From the NCBI GenBank assembly GCA_035549015.1, contig DASZRW010000007.1, positions 33,802-97,801 on the forward strand: a stretch of 64,000 nt of DNA, read 5' to 3'. This DNA is from JAFDZV01 sp035549015. Lineage in GTDB: Bacteria; Bacteroidota; Ignavibacteria; OLB7. Under the pieces are notes generated by a model. The model did no database searches. It was not told the origin of the DNA and saw only the letters and a program-made list of their open reading frames with translations. Below are positions 9,435 through 17,867 of this stretch, piece by piece; the stretch's first letter is position 1; the number at the start of each line of letters is the position of its first letter. The position numbers and the translations under genes were made by a program.

Positions 9435-9896
9435 CTACCGATCCATCAGGGTCAGCACATCGCCGGCGGTGATGCGGTGATGCGACGTGCTCTTCGGCAG
9501 AAAGGTGATGGATGTGCCGAAGCGCGTTTGCGACGCCAGATGTACCCGGATCGCCGCGCCGAATACGGAGCCTTCGTTGCTGACGTGGTTGATCTCCTCG
9601 AACGGGATTCGGATCTCGTGCAGGTAGTTGCCAACCAGGAGCGCATCGTGCGTGATCCGAACGCGTTTCACCAGCGGCAGGGCGAAGAGTGATACGCCGG
9701 CGCCGGTCCCGAGGGCAATGAGGATCATCCACGCCTCCTCAGGATGACCGGCGGAGTACCCGTTGCGATCGGGTGGGTTGACGATCGCGAAGAACAATCC
9801 AAGGAACATCAACCCGAACAGGAACGGCTGCAGCAGTGCGGCGATGCTTCGCAGACCCGTAAGGGGCGTTGGTTCCGAATGGAGGTCCGTGCGCAT
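9435..9896 (-). CDS. small two-helix membrane protein, PH-domain-like
   Basis: This protein of about 153 residues has two membrane helices in the first 75 residues. The soluble C-terminal half reads like a bacterial PH/YdbT-type domain (VKRVRITHDALLVG..IPFEEINHVSNEG). Family assignment is tentative. It begins 7 bases after the gltX stop on the same strand. An alternative ATG at 9917 would overlap gltX by 14 bases. The two genes are probably co-transcribed. No function is inferred. Confidence 0.55.
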   Translation of the reverse strand: MRTDLHSEPTPLTGLRSIAALLQPFLFGLMFLGLFFAIVNPPDRNGYSAGHPEEAWMILIALGTGAGVSLFALPLVKRVRITHDALLVGNYLHEIRIPFEEINHVSNEGSVFGAAIRVHLASQTRFGTSITFLPKSTSHHRITAGDVLTLMDR

Positions 9897-9903
9897 TGCA
9901 CAC

Positions 9904-11352
9904 TCAGCGTCGTGCATAGGCGCGCAGCCTCTTCAACGACTCCTCGCGCCCAAGCACTTCCATGGTTTCGAACATGCCTGCGCCAACGCGCTTGCCGGTA
10001 ACGCAGAGGCGCATCGGATGGATCAGCTTGCCGGCCGAGATGCCGAGCGATTCGGCATAGGTGCGCACCACGCCGTCGATCTTCCCGGTGATCCAGCCCG
10101 CTTCATCCAGGGTTTCCAGTCGATCGGCAAGCTCCAGCATCTGGCCAGCCGTCTCCGGCTTCCAATGCTTGGCGGCGTACTCCTCGTCGAAGTTCTTCAC
10201 CGGCCCGAACATATAGTCCGCAAAAACCGGGATGTCCTTCACGAAGTGGATGCGCTCCTTCACGAGATCCACAACCTTCGCCGCATATGCCGGGTCCACG
10301 TCGCTGAATCCCGCCTGTTCCATGAAGGGGCTCATGTCCGCGGCAAGCCGTTCAACGGGAAGCTCGCGCAGATACATGCCGTTCATCCAATTGAGCTTCT
10401 CGATATCGAAGATGGCGCCGGCCTTGTTCACCTTTGCCAGATCGAACAGCGAAATCATCTCTTCCATCCGGAAGATCTCCCGATCGGCGGTCGGGTTCCA
10501 GCCGAGAAGCGCAACGAAGTTCACCAGCGCCTCGGGGAGGTAGCCCTTCTCCTTGTAATCGCTTACGGCAACATCGCCGTCGCGCTTGGAGAGCTTCTTG
10601 CGCTCGGGGCTGAGGAGGAGCGGCAGATGCGCGAACTGCGGCCTGTCCCATCCGAACGCGTCGTAGAGGATCACATGCTTCGGCAGCGAGGGGAGCCATT
10701 CCTCGCCGCGGATCACGTGCGTGATCTCCATGAGGTGATCATCGACGATGTTGGCGAGATGGTATGTGGGGAAGCCGTCGGACTTCAGGAGGATCTGATC
10801 GTCGATGGTGCGGTTGGCGAACACGCTTTCGCCGCGCACGATGTCGCTGGTGCGGGTTTCCCCCGTGAGCGGCACGAAGAGGCGGATCACGCGGTCCGTG
10901 CCGGACTCGAGCAGGCGCTTCGTCTCCTCCTCCCCCAGTGTGAACTGGTTGCGCATGGAACTGCGGTCGTACTTGGGTGCGATGCCGGCCTGCTGCTGCC
11001 GTTCGCGCATGCGCTCCAATTCCTCCGCGGTGTCGAACGCGTAATAGGCTGTGCCGCGCTCGATGAGGAACTGGGCGTGCTCGCGGTAGATGGCGGTGCG
11101 TTCGGACTGGCGGTAGGGGCCGTACGCACCGTCAACGTGCGGGCCTTCATCGAACTCGATCCCGGCCCATGCGAACATCTCCAGGATGTTCTGTTCGGCG
11201 CCTTCAACGAAACGGACCTGATCGGTATCCTCGATTCGCAGGATGCAGGCGCCACCCATGTGGCGTGCGAAGAGGTAGTTGTACAGGCCGGACCGCAGGC
11301 TTCCTACGTGGAGCATGCCGGTTGGCGAAGGAGCGAAGCGAACGCGAACCAT
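9904..11352 (-). CDS. gltX: glutamyl-tRNA synthetase
   Basis: This class I aminoacyl-tRNA synthetase charges tRNA-Glu (and in many bacteria tRNA-Gln as a first step to Gln-tRNA). The 482 residues fit the family. The N-terminus is RFAPSPTGMLHVGSLRSGL, where HVGS is the HIGH-equivalent. The KMSKS-equivalent is KKLSKRDG. The middle IRGEEWLPSLPKH segment and the GluRS anticodon-binding C-terminal region are present. I chose the start at MVRVRFAPSP; the longer frame adds an unrelated leader. tRNA-His lies about 100 bases upstream on the same strand. Confidence 0.95.
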   Translation of the reverse strand: MVRVRFAPSPTGMLHVGSLRSGLYNYLFARHMGGACILRIEDTDQVRFVEGAEQNILEMFAWAGIEFDEGPHVDGAYGPYRQSERTAIYREHAQFLIERGTAYYAFDTAEELERMRERQQQAGIAPKYDRSSMRNQFTLGEEETKRLLESGTDRVIRLFVPLTGETRTSDIVRGESVFANRTIDDQILLKSDGFPTYHLANIVDDHLMEITHVIRGEEWLPSLPKHVILYDAFGWDRPQFAHLPLLLSPERKKLSKRDGDVAVSDYKEKGYLPEALVNFVALLGWNPTADREIFRMEEMISLFDLAKVNKAGAIFDIEKLNWMNGMYLRELPVERLAADMSPFMEQAGFSDVDPAYAAKVVDLVKERIHFVKDIPVFADYMFGPVKNFDEEYAAKHWKPETAGQMLELADRLETLDEAGWITGKIDGVVRTYAESLGISAGKLIHPMRLCVTGKRVGAGMFETMEVLGREESLKRLRAYARR

Positions 11353-11449
11353 GGAGGAGTGCGTAAAGTGAACGTTGAAGCACGTAACGGGAGTCCACAA
11401 CAAAAAAAGCGCAGACCCGACCATCGTCGCGCTGCGCTACTGGACTATG

Positions 11450-11524
11450 GGCGAGTGATGGGATTTGAACCCACGACCTTCTGAGCCACAATCAGACGCT
11501 CTAACCAACTGAGCTACACCCGCC
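11450..11524 (-). tRNA. tRNA-His (GTG)
   Basis: On the minus strand the gene reads GCGGGTG...CACTCGC as acceptor stem, with an extra 5' G opposite a C discriminator, the hallmark of tRNA-His. The anticodon stem TCTGA/TCAGA encloses loop TTGTGGC (anticodon GTG). D-arm AGCTCAGTTGGTTAGAGC and T-loop TTCAAAT are standard. CCA is not encoded. Confidence 0.95.
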
Positions 11525-11542
11525 ATTTGGTGTGCAGGGAGA

Positions 11543-11573
11543 CAAACTTATTGTTTTCCGGAGGTCTGGGCAA
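11543..11573 (-). promoter_or_regulatory. Bacteroidota-type promoter of tRNA-His
   Basis: On the minus strand, TTG (11571-11573) is followed after exactly 20 bases by TAAGTTTG (11543-11550). This fits TTG-N(19-21)-TAnnTTTG. The expected start of transcription is about 10-13 bases before the tRNA. Confidence 0.75.
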
Positions 11574-11616
11574 TCTCAGATTGTAAAATTATACGTGATG
11601 GCATGGGCGCCGGGTA

Positions 11617-12630
11617 TCACGTCGTCACCGTCGCGATGTTGAAGTAGATGAGGAGCGTGGTCATGTCTGCTGCTGCGAGCGCAATGGGGCCGGCCGCCAC
11701 GTGCGGATCGCGCTTGAGAAGACGCAGGAGCATCGGCATCAGCAGGCCGATTGCAGCTGCGCACGTAACGCCCGCTGCGATCCCTCCCAGCAATGCCACA
11801 ACGACGCCGGCATGCCCGGTCCACAGCCAGGCGACGGCAGCCACCAGCGCTGCCGTTGCGCCGCCGAGAAGCAGGCCGGTTCCAACCTCGGCGCGGAGAC
11901 GTGAAACGAGTTCGGGGAGGCCCGGCCGGCGACCCTGAAGGAGGGTGAGCGAGATGCTCACCGATTGAATGCTGACGCTCTCGCTGAGCGCAAGAACGAT
12001 CGGAATGAAGAGCGCGAGCGCAACAGCGCGTTCCATGTCGGCGGCGAACAGTCCGGAGAGGAATGCCGCCCCCAGGCCTCCGGCAACGTTGCAGAGGAGC
12101 CACGGAAAGCGGCTCCTGAAGGCGCCGAACGCCGATGGACGCTCCGTTGCAGCCAGGTGGACGCCGATCAGCTGGAACAGATCGTCTGCACGACGGCTCT
12201 CCTCGATGGCGCCCAGTTCGCTGGTGTAGAGTTCCACATCCACAACACCGAGCAGCACGCCATCCGGGTCCACAACCGGAAGGGCAAGCAGGTGATGCCG
12301 GGCGAAGAGCCTGAATGCATCGGCAAGGGTCGCGGTCTGTGGAAGGGTGATTACATCGGCAACCAGGATCTCGCTCACGTGGGCGTCGGGCGGGCTGAGA
12401 AGCAGCCGCCGCGTGGGGACTACGCCGCACAGCTTCCCGTCATGGTCCGTGACGTAGAGATAGATGATGCGTCCGGATGGAGGATCGGCGCGGATGCCGG
12501 CCAGCGCCTGAGCTACGGTGTCGCCCGCACGAAGGCGTGCGATGCCGGTGCGCAGGTGGCCTGCGATGCCTTCGGTTGCGCGCGGTGTTGCGCCCGTGCG
12601 CGCTGTCTGTCCGGCTGGTTGCGATGCCAT
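11617..12630 (-). CDS. MgtE-like divalent cation transporter lacking the N-domain
   Basis: This 337-residue membrane protein resembles MgtE magnesium transporters. Two CBS domains (about residues 28-85 and 90-150) precede about five membrane helices (175-335). The last helix segment, GPIALAAADMTTLLIYF, matches the conserved MgtE signature (P-x(3)-D-x(4)-LLIYF). The cytoplasmic N-domain found before the CBS pair in full MgtE (about 450 residues) is absent. Magnesium or another divalent cation is the likely substrate. It is the last gene of a possible three-gene minus-strand cluster, 39 bases after the barrel protein. Confidence 0.8.
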   Translation of the reverse strand: MASQPAGQTARTGATPRATEGIAGHLRTGIARLRAGDTVAQALAGIRADPPSGRIIYLYVTDHDGKLCGVVPTRRLLLSPPDAHVSEILVADVITLPQTATLADAFRLFARHHLLALPVVDPDGVLLGVVDVELYTSELGAIEESRRADDLFQLIGVHLAATERPSAFGAFRSRFPWLLCNVAGGLGAAFLSGLFAADMERAVALALFIPIVLALSESVSIQSVSISLTLLQGRRPGLPELVSRLRAEVGTGLLLGGATAALVAAVAWLWTGHAGVVVALLGGIAAGVTCAAAIGLLMPMLLRLLKRDPHVAAGPIALAAADMTTLLIYFNIATVTT

Positions 12631-12669
12631 GGCTCTCCCCCGGGGTGATTTGTGGGATCGAGCGGAAGG

Positions 12670-13680
12670 TTACGGATTCTTCTTCGATTTATCGGGGAGC
12701 CAGTGCGCGCCGAACGACGCCCGAAGGCCCACGAAGTATTGCTTCCAGTCAGCATCCGCAAGCACCGACGTGCGGGGAACGGATGCGAACACTTCGAAGC
12801 TCAACGCGATCGGCTGCACCTGCAGGTTCCATCCGATGGCGAACTCCCATGCAGTGCGGAGGCGATTCAATCCATCGAAGGTTCTCTTGTCGATCAACGT
12901 AGCGGTATCGCTGCCGTTGCCGTAGCGGATCTCGTCCTTTGCATTGGCGATCTGCGAGTACTGGGTTCCCTTGCTGGAGACGGCGTAGGCGGCGGATATG
13001 CCGCCGTAGACGTAGTAGTACGATCCCAGCGCCATGGCTTCGTTGCTGATGAAGCCGCCGTAGACGGGAATCACCAAGCCGATGGAGCCGAGGAGGGAGT
13101 ACTGCTTCAGATGGATCACACCGACTTCCTTGAACGGCTGCATGGCGCCGCCGATGGTGAGGAAGCTTCGGGATGTGTCGTTGGAGAAGAGCATCCCTTC
13201 GCTCACCTGAAGTCCCGATTGCAGCCGCACGACGGCCGGCATGGGAAGGTTGTAGAGGAATGTCAGCATGTACTCGGAGTAGTCCGTGGCCGGATAGCCA
13301 TCGTCTTCTTCATCCTGCGAGTTCGGCTTCAGGATCTTCCGCTCGTCGCTGCTGGTGAACGGATTGGCCTGGGTGAACGGTTCGGTTGTGGGGGCGAACG
13401 CCCTGGAGCGGATGTTCGGCGCGACGTCGTATGCGTCGGCCAGGAAGAAGGTGCCGCCGTATTCGAGCGTGTAGCCGGTGTACGCCTGCGGGAACCACCC
13501 GGTGGAGACGTGGCCGAAGATGTCGTCATCCAGCTTGAAGCGATCCGGGTTGGCGCCGTAGTCGTCCCAGGTGCTGTCGGCTTCGTCCTGAGCCAGCGCG
13601 CCGGTGGGGCATGCGGCCAGTCCGGCGCATGCAAGCAGAAGCGTGAGAAGTATGCGTGTATATGTTCTGGCGTTCATCAT
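12670..13680 (-). CDS. outer-membrane beta-barrel-like exported protein
   Basis: This is a 336-residue protein with signal peptide (cleavage near ALAQ-DEAD). Many alternating aromatic/hydrophobic strand segments follow (YTLEYGGTFFLADAY, GSYYYVYGGISAAYAV, FVGLRASFGAHWL), as in outer-membrane barrels. A short acidic insert (SQDEEDDGYPATDYSEYM) may be a loop. I do not recognise the family. Its start overlaps the stop of the upstream T9SS-sorted gene by four bases (13677-13680), so the two are translationally coupled. It may be that protein's outer-membrane partner. Confidence 0.65.
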   Translation of the reverse strand: MMNARTYTRILLTLLLACAGLAACPTGALAQDEADSTWDDYGANPDRFKLDDDIFGHVSTGWFPQAYTGYTLEYGGTFFLADAYDVAPNIRSRAFAPTTEPFTQANPFTSSDERKILKPNSQDEEDDGYPATDYSEYMLTFLYNLPMPAVVRLQSGLQVSEGMLFSNDTSRSFLTIGGAMQPFKEVGVIHLKQYSLLGSIGLVIPVYGGFISNEAMALGSYYYVYGGISAAYAVSSKGTQYSQIANAKDEIRYGNGSDTATLIDKRTFDGLNRLRTAWEFAIGWNLQVQPIALSFEVFASVPRTSVLADADWKQYFVGLRASFGAHWLPDKSKKNP

Positions 13681-14423
13681 CGTAGTATATGCATCACTTT
13701 GTCTGCCGAACCGGAGTTGGTGACCAGGCGGACAAGGTAGGCGCCGCTTGGGAGTGTGAGGGGGGGCGTGTAGATGTAGGTGTGCGGGCCGATCTGCTGA
13801 TCGCCCAGTTCAGCCACGTAGATCTCCTTCCCCAGGAGGTCGAAGAAGTGAAAGCTTATGTCGGAGCGCTTGTCGATCCGGTAGGCCCACGTGGTGGAGC
13901 CGTTGTAGGGAACGGGGTTCGGGTAGTTCTGTTCCAGGATTGCGAAGCGCACGTACGGGAGCGGCGGGCCGATGGATCGCGTTATCACCACGCCGGTGCC
14001 GGCAGGGAAGGAATCGCTTCCAACGGTGACGTTGCGAAGGGTGATCACGCAGACGGAATCGGACCCGGCAAGCGCCTCTCCTTCGAGGGAGACGAGGGTG
14101 TCCCCGGCGGTGCCGGCTGCGCCCCGATCGATGGTGAGGCCGATCTGATAGATGGAATCCTTCACCTGCTTCATCTCCACGTTCACGATGGAATCGCCTG
14201 CGGGCGCGATGAAGCGAATGGGAAAGAATACGGTGGGATTGGAGAGCTGCATGGTTGCCGCAACGGAGACGAGCCCGGGGCGCGGAAGTGTGGGGGCATG
14301 CACAACCACGCGCACCTGTTTACCCACGAGCCCGAACGCCGTATCGATTGCGAACTGCGCCCGTGCCCGGCCCGCTATCGCGAACAGAAGAAGGAGCGCA
14401 AGGCAGAATGAGGAACGAGTCAT
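13677..14423 (-). CDS. T9SS-sorted secreted protein (type A sorting domain)
   Basis: This 248-residue protein has a signal peptide (LALLLLFAIAGRARAQ). A beta-sandwich resembling cohesin-like or Ig folds follows (VVVHAPTLPRPGLVSVAATMQL). The C-terminus is a T9SS type-A sorting domain: ILEQNYPNPVPYNGSTTW, the strand FHFFDLLGKEI, and the end SGAYLVRLVTN..KVMHILR. The product should cross the outer membrane by the PorSS machinery and be attached or released. It is the first gene of the cluster running into 12670-13680 and the MgtE-like gene. Confidence 0.85.
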   Translation of the reverse strand: MTRSSFCLALLLLFAIAGRARAQFAIDTAFGLVGKQVRVVVHAPTLPRPGLVSVAATMQLSNPTVFFPIRFIAPAGDSIVNVEMKQVKDSIYQIGLTIDRGAAGTAGDTLVSLEGEALAGSDSVCVITLRNVTVGSDSFPAGTGVVITRSIGPPLPYVRFAILEQNYPNPVPYNGSTTWAYRIDKRSDISFHFFDLLGKEIYVAELGDQQIGPHTYIYTPPLTLPSGAYLVRLVTNSGSADKVMHILR

Positions 14424-14506
14424 CGATGAGTGCCGGTTGTTCGTCGGTAGAATGTTGACATCGTATTGCGATGATGGGCTCGCGCATGTTTGCGAGGCCC
14501 GGTGAT

Positions 14507-16039
14507 CTATTTGCCGCGCGAAACGATAACGAATTCGGTCCGGCGATTCTTCTGGCGGTTCTCCTCGGAATCGTTCGGAACAAGCGGGCGGGTCTTGCCG
14601 AAGCCTTTCACGGATAAACGACCCGCGTCGATCCCCATCGCAACAATCGCGTTGGCAACGGCCTGGGCGCGATCCTGCGAGAGCTTCATGTTGTAGTCGT
14701 CACCGCCGCGATCGTCCGTGTGCCCCCTGATCTCCAGCTTGATGTCCGGATTGGAACGCATGGCATCGGCCACTTCGCGGATGCGCGGCATCGATCCGCT
14801 GCTGATGCTTGCCTTGTCGTAGTCGAACTCGATGCCCACGAGCGCAATGGAACCGACGGGATCGTACGGCATGAAGAGCGAGCGATCGTAGAGTCCGCTG
14901 GCGGCGAGCCTGCATCCGACTTCCGCGAGCGTGAGGGAGGCCGTTGCGGTGTGAATGCCCTTGCAGAGCGGCGGATGATAGGTGATGCGATAGTAGTTGC
15001 TCAGCCCGCGATAGATGTCCGCGAAGACGTAGGGGAATTCCTTGTTGGAGTAGATGCGATACATGCGGCCTCCGGTGTAGACCGCCATGTTGCGCATTAC
15101 TTCCTCGTTGGCTTCGCCGTAGGCCACGGTGTAGAGCGTCACTTTCTTTTCGCGAGCGATGCGATGCACGGCATCCACGGCCGCATGGGAGTTGCCGTCC
15201 ATGCCGTCGGTGAAGAGGATCACGGCGCGGCGGTGCGTTGGGGGAGCCTTGGCCACTTCGTTGATGCCGACGATGGCCGCATCGTAGAGGGCCGTTCCGC
15301 CGCCGCCGGGCGGCTCGAGGTTCTCGATCTGGAACTCGTGCCTGAAGCGCGAGGAGTCACCGGTAAGAGGTACATCCACTTCGCATGCGCTTCCAAACTT
15401 CACGGCGGTGATCTGATCCCCCTGCTTGATGATCCGGAGCGTACGGCTCACGGCGGTGCGAAGGCGGCGTACCTTTTCATCTCCCATTGAGCCTGATTGA
15501 TCCAGCACGAAGGCGATGGCATAGGGCTCGCGACGGTCCTCGCGCACTTCGGTGACGGAGAAGCTGTCGATGGTGGTACGTTCGCCGGAGCAGGAGTCCA
15601 CGAGGGTGCTCCAGTCATCTCTCCATGTGCCGGGGCCGTTGAAGTAGGGAGGAGCGAGGCCCATGACGAATCGTCCGGATGTATCGTAGACGAACGCCCG
15701 CAGCTCCACCTGATCGGGATAGCGGCTGTCGTCCACGGCGCGGATGTCCATCAGAAGAGGGCCACTCGCCGCGCCGGTTTCTGCTCCGGATGTCCGTGAA
15801 TCGATTGTGCTGCCGCCGTGCGGGTTACCTGCGGAGTCGCGCGAGGGCGTGGCGGGCCTGGCGCCGCTCTTCAGGGCCTTCACCATCTGATCGTAGGGGA
15901 TGGTGGAGGTCATGTAGACCGGCTTGTAGTCCTTGGGAGGAGTAACTTCGCGCGCGATGTTGATAACATGCTGGGGGCAGCCGGCGAGACCGACGGCCAG
16001 GAGCAGGATGGAAGCTGCGGCAATGAGACGCTGGGCCAC
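14507..16039 (-). CDS. lipoprotein with VWA and OmpA peptidoglycan-binding domains
   Basis: This 510-residue lipoprotein has lipobox LAGC with Cys21. A family-specific beta domain (about 95-150, YPDQVELRAFVYD..LAPPYF) comes next. A von Willebrand A domain has MIDAS DQSGS at 180-184 and a downstream FTDGMDG. The OmpA C-terminal domain (about 400-505) has IRGHTDDRGGDDYN..LSQDRAQAV, which binds peptidoglycan. It is probably anchored at the outer membrane facing the periplasm, holding a protein partner through the VWA domain. A shorter paralogue of the same design lies at 24416-25834. Function is unknown. Confidence 0.85.
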   Translation of the reverse strand: MAQRLIAAASILLLAVGLAGCPQHVINIAREVTPPKDYKPVYMTSTIPYDQMVKALKSGARPATPSRDSAGNPHGGSTIDSRTSGAETGAASGPLLMDIRAVDDSRYPDQVELRAFVYDTSGRFVMGLAPPYFNGPGTWRDDWSTLVDSCSGERTTIDSFSVTEVREDRREPYAIAFVLDQSGSMGDEKVRRLRTAVSRTLRIIKQGDQITAVKFGSACEVDVPLTGDSSRFRHEFQIENLEPPGGGGTALYDAAIVGINEVAKAPPTHRRAVILFTDGMDGNSHAAVDAVHRIAREKKVTLYTVAYGEANEEVMRNMAVYTGGRMYRIYSNKEFPYVFADIYRGLSNYYRITYHPPLCKGIHTATASLTLAEVGCRLAASGLYDRSLFMPYDPVGSIALVGIEFDYDKASISSGSMPRIREVADAMRSNPDIKLEIRGHTDDRGGDDYNMKLSQDRAQAVANAIVAMGIDAGRLSVKGFGKTRPLVPNDSEENRQKNRRTEFVIVSRGK

Positions 16040-16243
16040 GGAGTTTCTCCCCGAAGTAATCGGTAGACGGATACGTTACGAATGAGCTATGGATTCTGCG
16101 CGTGGGAGCAGGTTTAACGCAGAAGGTATGGCCAGGCCAGCTTCAACGTAGCGGAAGATAATGAGTTGCGGACGCGCCGCACATCACTCTGTGACAGGAG
16201 TTTCCCGATGCGCACATCGGAGAACGTGCGAAGTCGGCGGTGA

Positions 16244-16259
16244 GTATATTGTAATATAC
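16244..16259. promoter_or_regulatory. AT-rich palindrome, candidate operator
   Basis: GTATATT-GT-AATATAC is a perfect inverted repeat of 7 + 7 bases. It covers the -33 TTG element of the Fic promoter, which is where a dimeric repressor would block transcription. Confidence 0.55.
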
Positions 16260-16279
16260 GAATGGGTATCGTAGGTTTG
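16249..16279 (+). promoter_or_regulatory. Bacteroidota-type promoter of the Fic gene
   Basis: TTG (16249-16251), a 20-base spacer, then TAGGTTTG (16272-16279) matches the TTG/TAnnTTTG promoter exactly. Expected transcription start is near 16286, giving a leader of about 74 bases to the ATG at 16360. Confidence 0.65.
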
Positions 16280-16359
16280 GGGCATGGATCGGGGTGGGAG
16301 CCTGTTATCCATACCATTCATCCGTTGGGAACCACGTCGGCAGGGGATACCTTTCAATA

Positions 16360-17748
16360 ATGGGAAGCAAACGTGTCATAGAGCGGGTCGACGCACTGAG
16401 GGCCGAGATCGACAGCCTTCGTCCGCTGGAGTCCGAGCTGGAAGGGCGGATCCTCCAGAAGTTCCGCCTGGACTGGAACTACCACTCGAGCAATATCGAG
16501 GGGAACAGCCTCACGTTCGGCGAGACGAAGACGTTCCTTCTGCATGGGCTGACCGCACAGGGGAAGCCGCTGCGCGACCATCTCGAGATTCGCGGGCATA
16601 ACGAAGCGATCGATGCGCTTGGCGATATCGTTGCAGGCGAACGGGAGCTGACGGAGCATGTCATCAAGTCGCTGCATCAGATCATTCTTGGCGAAACCTA
16701 TACGATACCTGCCCGGACGCCGGACGGCGTTTCAACGGAACGGTTGGTAACACCCGGACGCTACAAGCTGGAGCCGAACCATGTTCGAACGGTGACGGGG
16801 GAGATGTTCTATTTCGCTCCGCCGGAGAAGACGCCCGAGGAGATGGAGGCGCTGCTGACATGGTACAGGGGCGCCGAGGCTGCGGGTATGATGCATCCGG
16901 TGGCGATCGGTGCGCGCCTGCATTACGGCTTTATCCGGATTCATCCGTTCGACGACGGCAACGGCCGGATGGCTCGCATCCTGATGAATCTGGTTCTGAT
17001 GAAACATGGGTACCCGCCGGCGATTGTTCGCACGGAGGAGAAGGAGGAGTACTATCGCGCGCTTCGCCAGGCCGACGGCGGAAATGTGGAGGCGTTTATC
17101 GCATATGTGGGGCGGCAGTTGTGGAGGTCGTGCGATCTGTACCTGCGTGCCGTCCGCGGAGACGAAGTAGAGGATGAGGCCGATATCGACAGGAAGATCG
17201 CGCTCTTCAAGGCAAGGGCGGTTCGCGAGCCGGAGTTCGTGTTCGGTATGCATTGGACGCCGGCCACCAGCGACGCCTTCTACGACTCGATTCTCTTCCC
17301 GATCATCGAGTATGTGTTTGCGAAGCTTTCGAAGTTCGATGATCTCTTCGCACTGAGGCAGGATGATGCAATCATCACGGTAGGCATGGAGGAGATCGCG
17401 CTCGGAGAGATACCGTTGCCGGGAGAGGGCGCGTTGAGCATGCTGTATGCCAGGTGCGACGCCGAGCAGGAATATTCCGGCTCGGAAAGCGTGGCAGGCG
17501 CGATCACGGCAGCCGTGTGCTGGCGCGGGTACCGATATTCCGGGGTAGGCACGTTCGATATCGGTGCCGGGCTTCGTTTTGCACTGGGCGATGACGGGTT
17601 CGAACTGTATACATATCCATCCAGCATTCTTCTGTTGGAGAAACGATACGCCTCTGCTCTGCTTGCCGATGATTTACGCAGGGTCGCAAGCCGCTGCGTG
17701 GATGATGTGATCGCGGCGATCACGCTGCACATTGAAAGCGATGGATAG
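16360..17748 (+). CDS. Fic-domain AMP-transferase, N-terminally autoinhibited (class II)
   Basis: Fic proteins transfer AMP (sometimes other nucleotide parts) to Ser/Thr/Tyr hydroxyls of target proteins. The active-site motif HPFDDGNGRMAR begins at H195 and is intact. An inhibitory helix with S43-x3-E47-G48 (YHSSNIEGNS) lies N-terminal, which is class II intramolecular autoinhibition. The last 200 residues form an uncharacterised domain, so 462 residues is longer than minimal Fic proteins. No separate antitoxin gene flanks it, consistent with self-inhibition. The ATG at 16360 is preferred over an in-frame GTG at 16294. The palindrome on the promoter suggests repression. Confidence 0.9.
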   Translation: MGSKRVIERVDALRAEIDSLRPLESELEGRILQKFRLDWNYHSSNIEGNSLTFGETKTFLLHGLTAQGKPLRDHLEIRGHNEAIDALGDIVAGERELTEHVIKSLHQIILGETYTIPARTPDGVSTERLVTPGRYKLEPNHVRTVTGEMFYFAPPEKTPEEMEALLTWYRGAEAAGMMHPVAIGARLHYGFIRIHPFDDGNGRMARILMNLVLMKHGYPPAIVRTEEKEEYYRALRQADGGNVEAFIAYVGRQLWRSCDLYLRAVRGDEVEDEADIDRKIALFKARAVREPEFVFGMHWTPATSDAFYDSILFPIIEYVFAKLSKFDDLFALRQDDAIITVGMEEIALGEIPLPGEGALSMLYARCDAEQEYSGSESVAGAITAAVCWRGYRYSGVGTFDIGAGLRFALGDDGFELYTYPSSILLLEKRYASALLADDLRRVASRCVDDVIAAITLHIESDG

Positions 17749-17802
17749 GCGGAACGCAGGCGTGAGGCTGTGTTGCTCCTGTGGGATCAGGCAACTGCAT
17801 TG

Positions 17803-17839
17803 AACGGCAAAGGCCGGCATTGTGCCGGCCTTTGCCGTT
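17803..17839. terminator. strong bidirectional terminator
   Basis: A perfect inverted repeat AACGGCAAAGGCCGGCA (17803-17819) and its complement to 17839 with a 3-base loop. It lies between convergent Fic and lysS. Confidence 0.85.
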
Positions 17840-17867
17840 CGGAGTATTCAATGGCGAAGCGGGTGGG

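Larger units (their letters stand above)
16040..16359. other. divergent intergenic region with palindrome and promoter
   Basis: This is a 320-base gap between the VWA-OmpA lipoprotein (minus) and the Fic gene (plus). It holds the palindrome at 16244-16259 and the promoter at 16249-16279. I see no further gene. Confidence 0.6.

Noticed and set aside
14507..16039. Type VI secretion (TssL/OmpA) component
   Set aside because: OmpA and VWA domains alone are not T6SS markers; no other tss genes are present.
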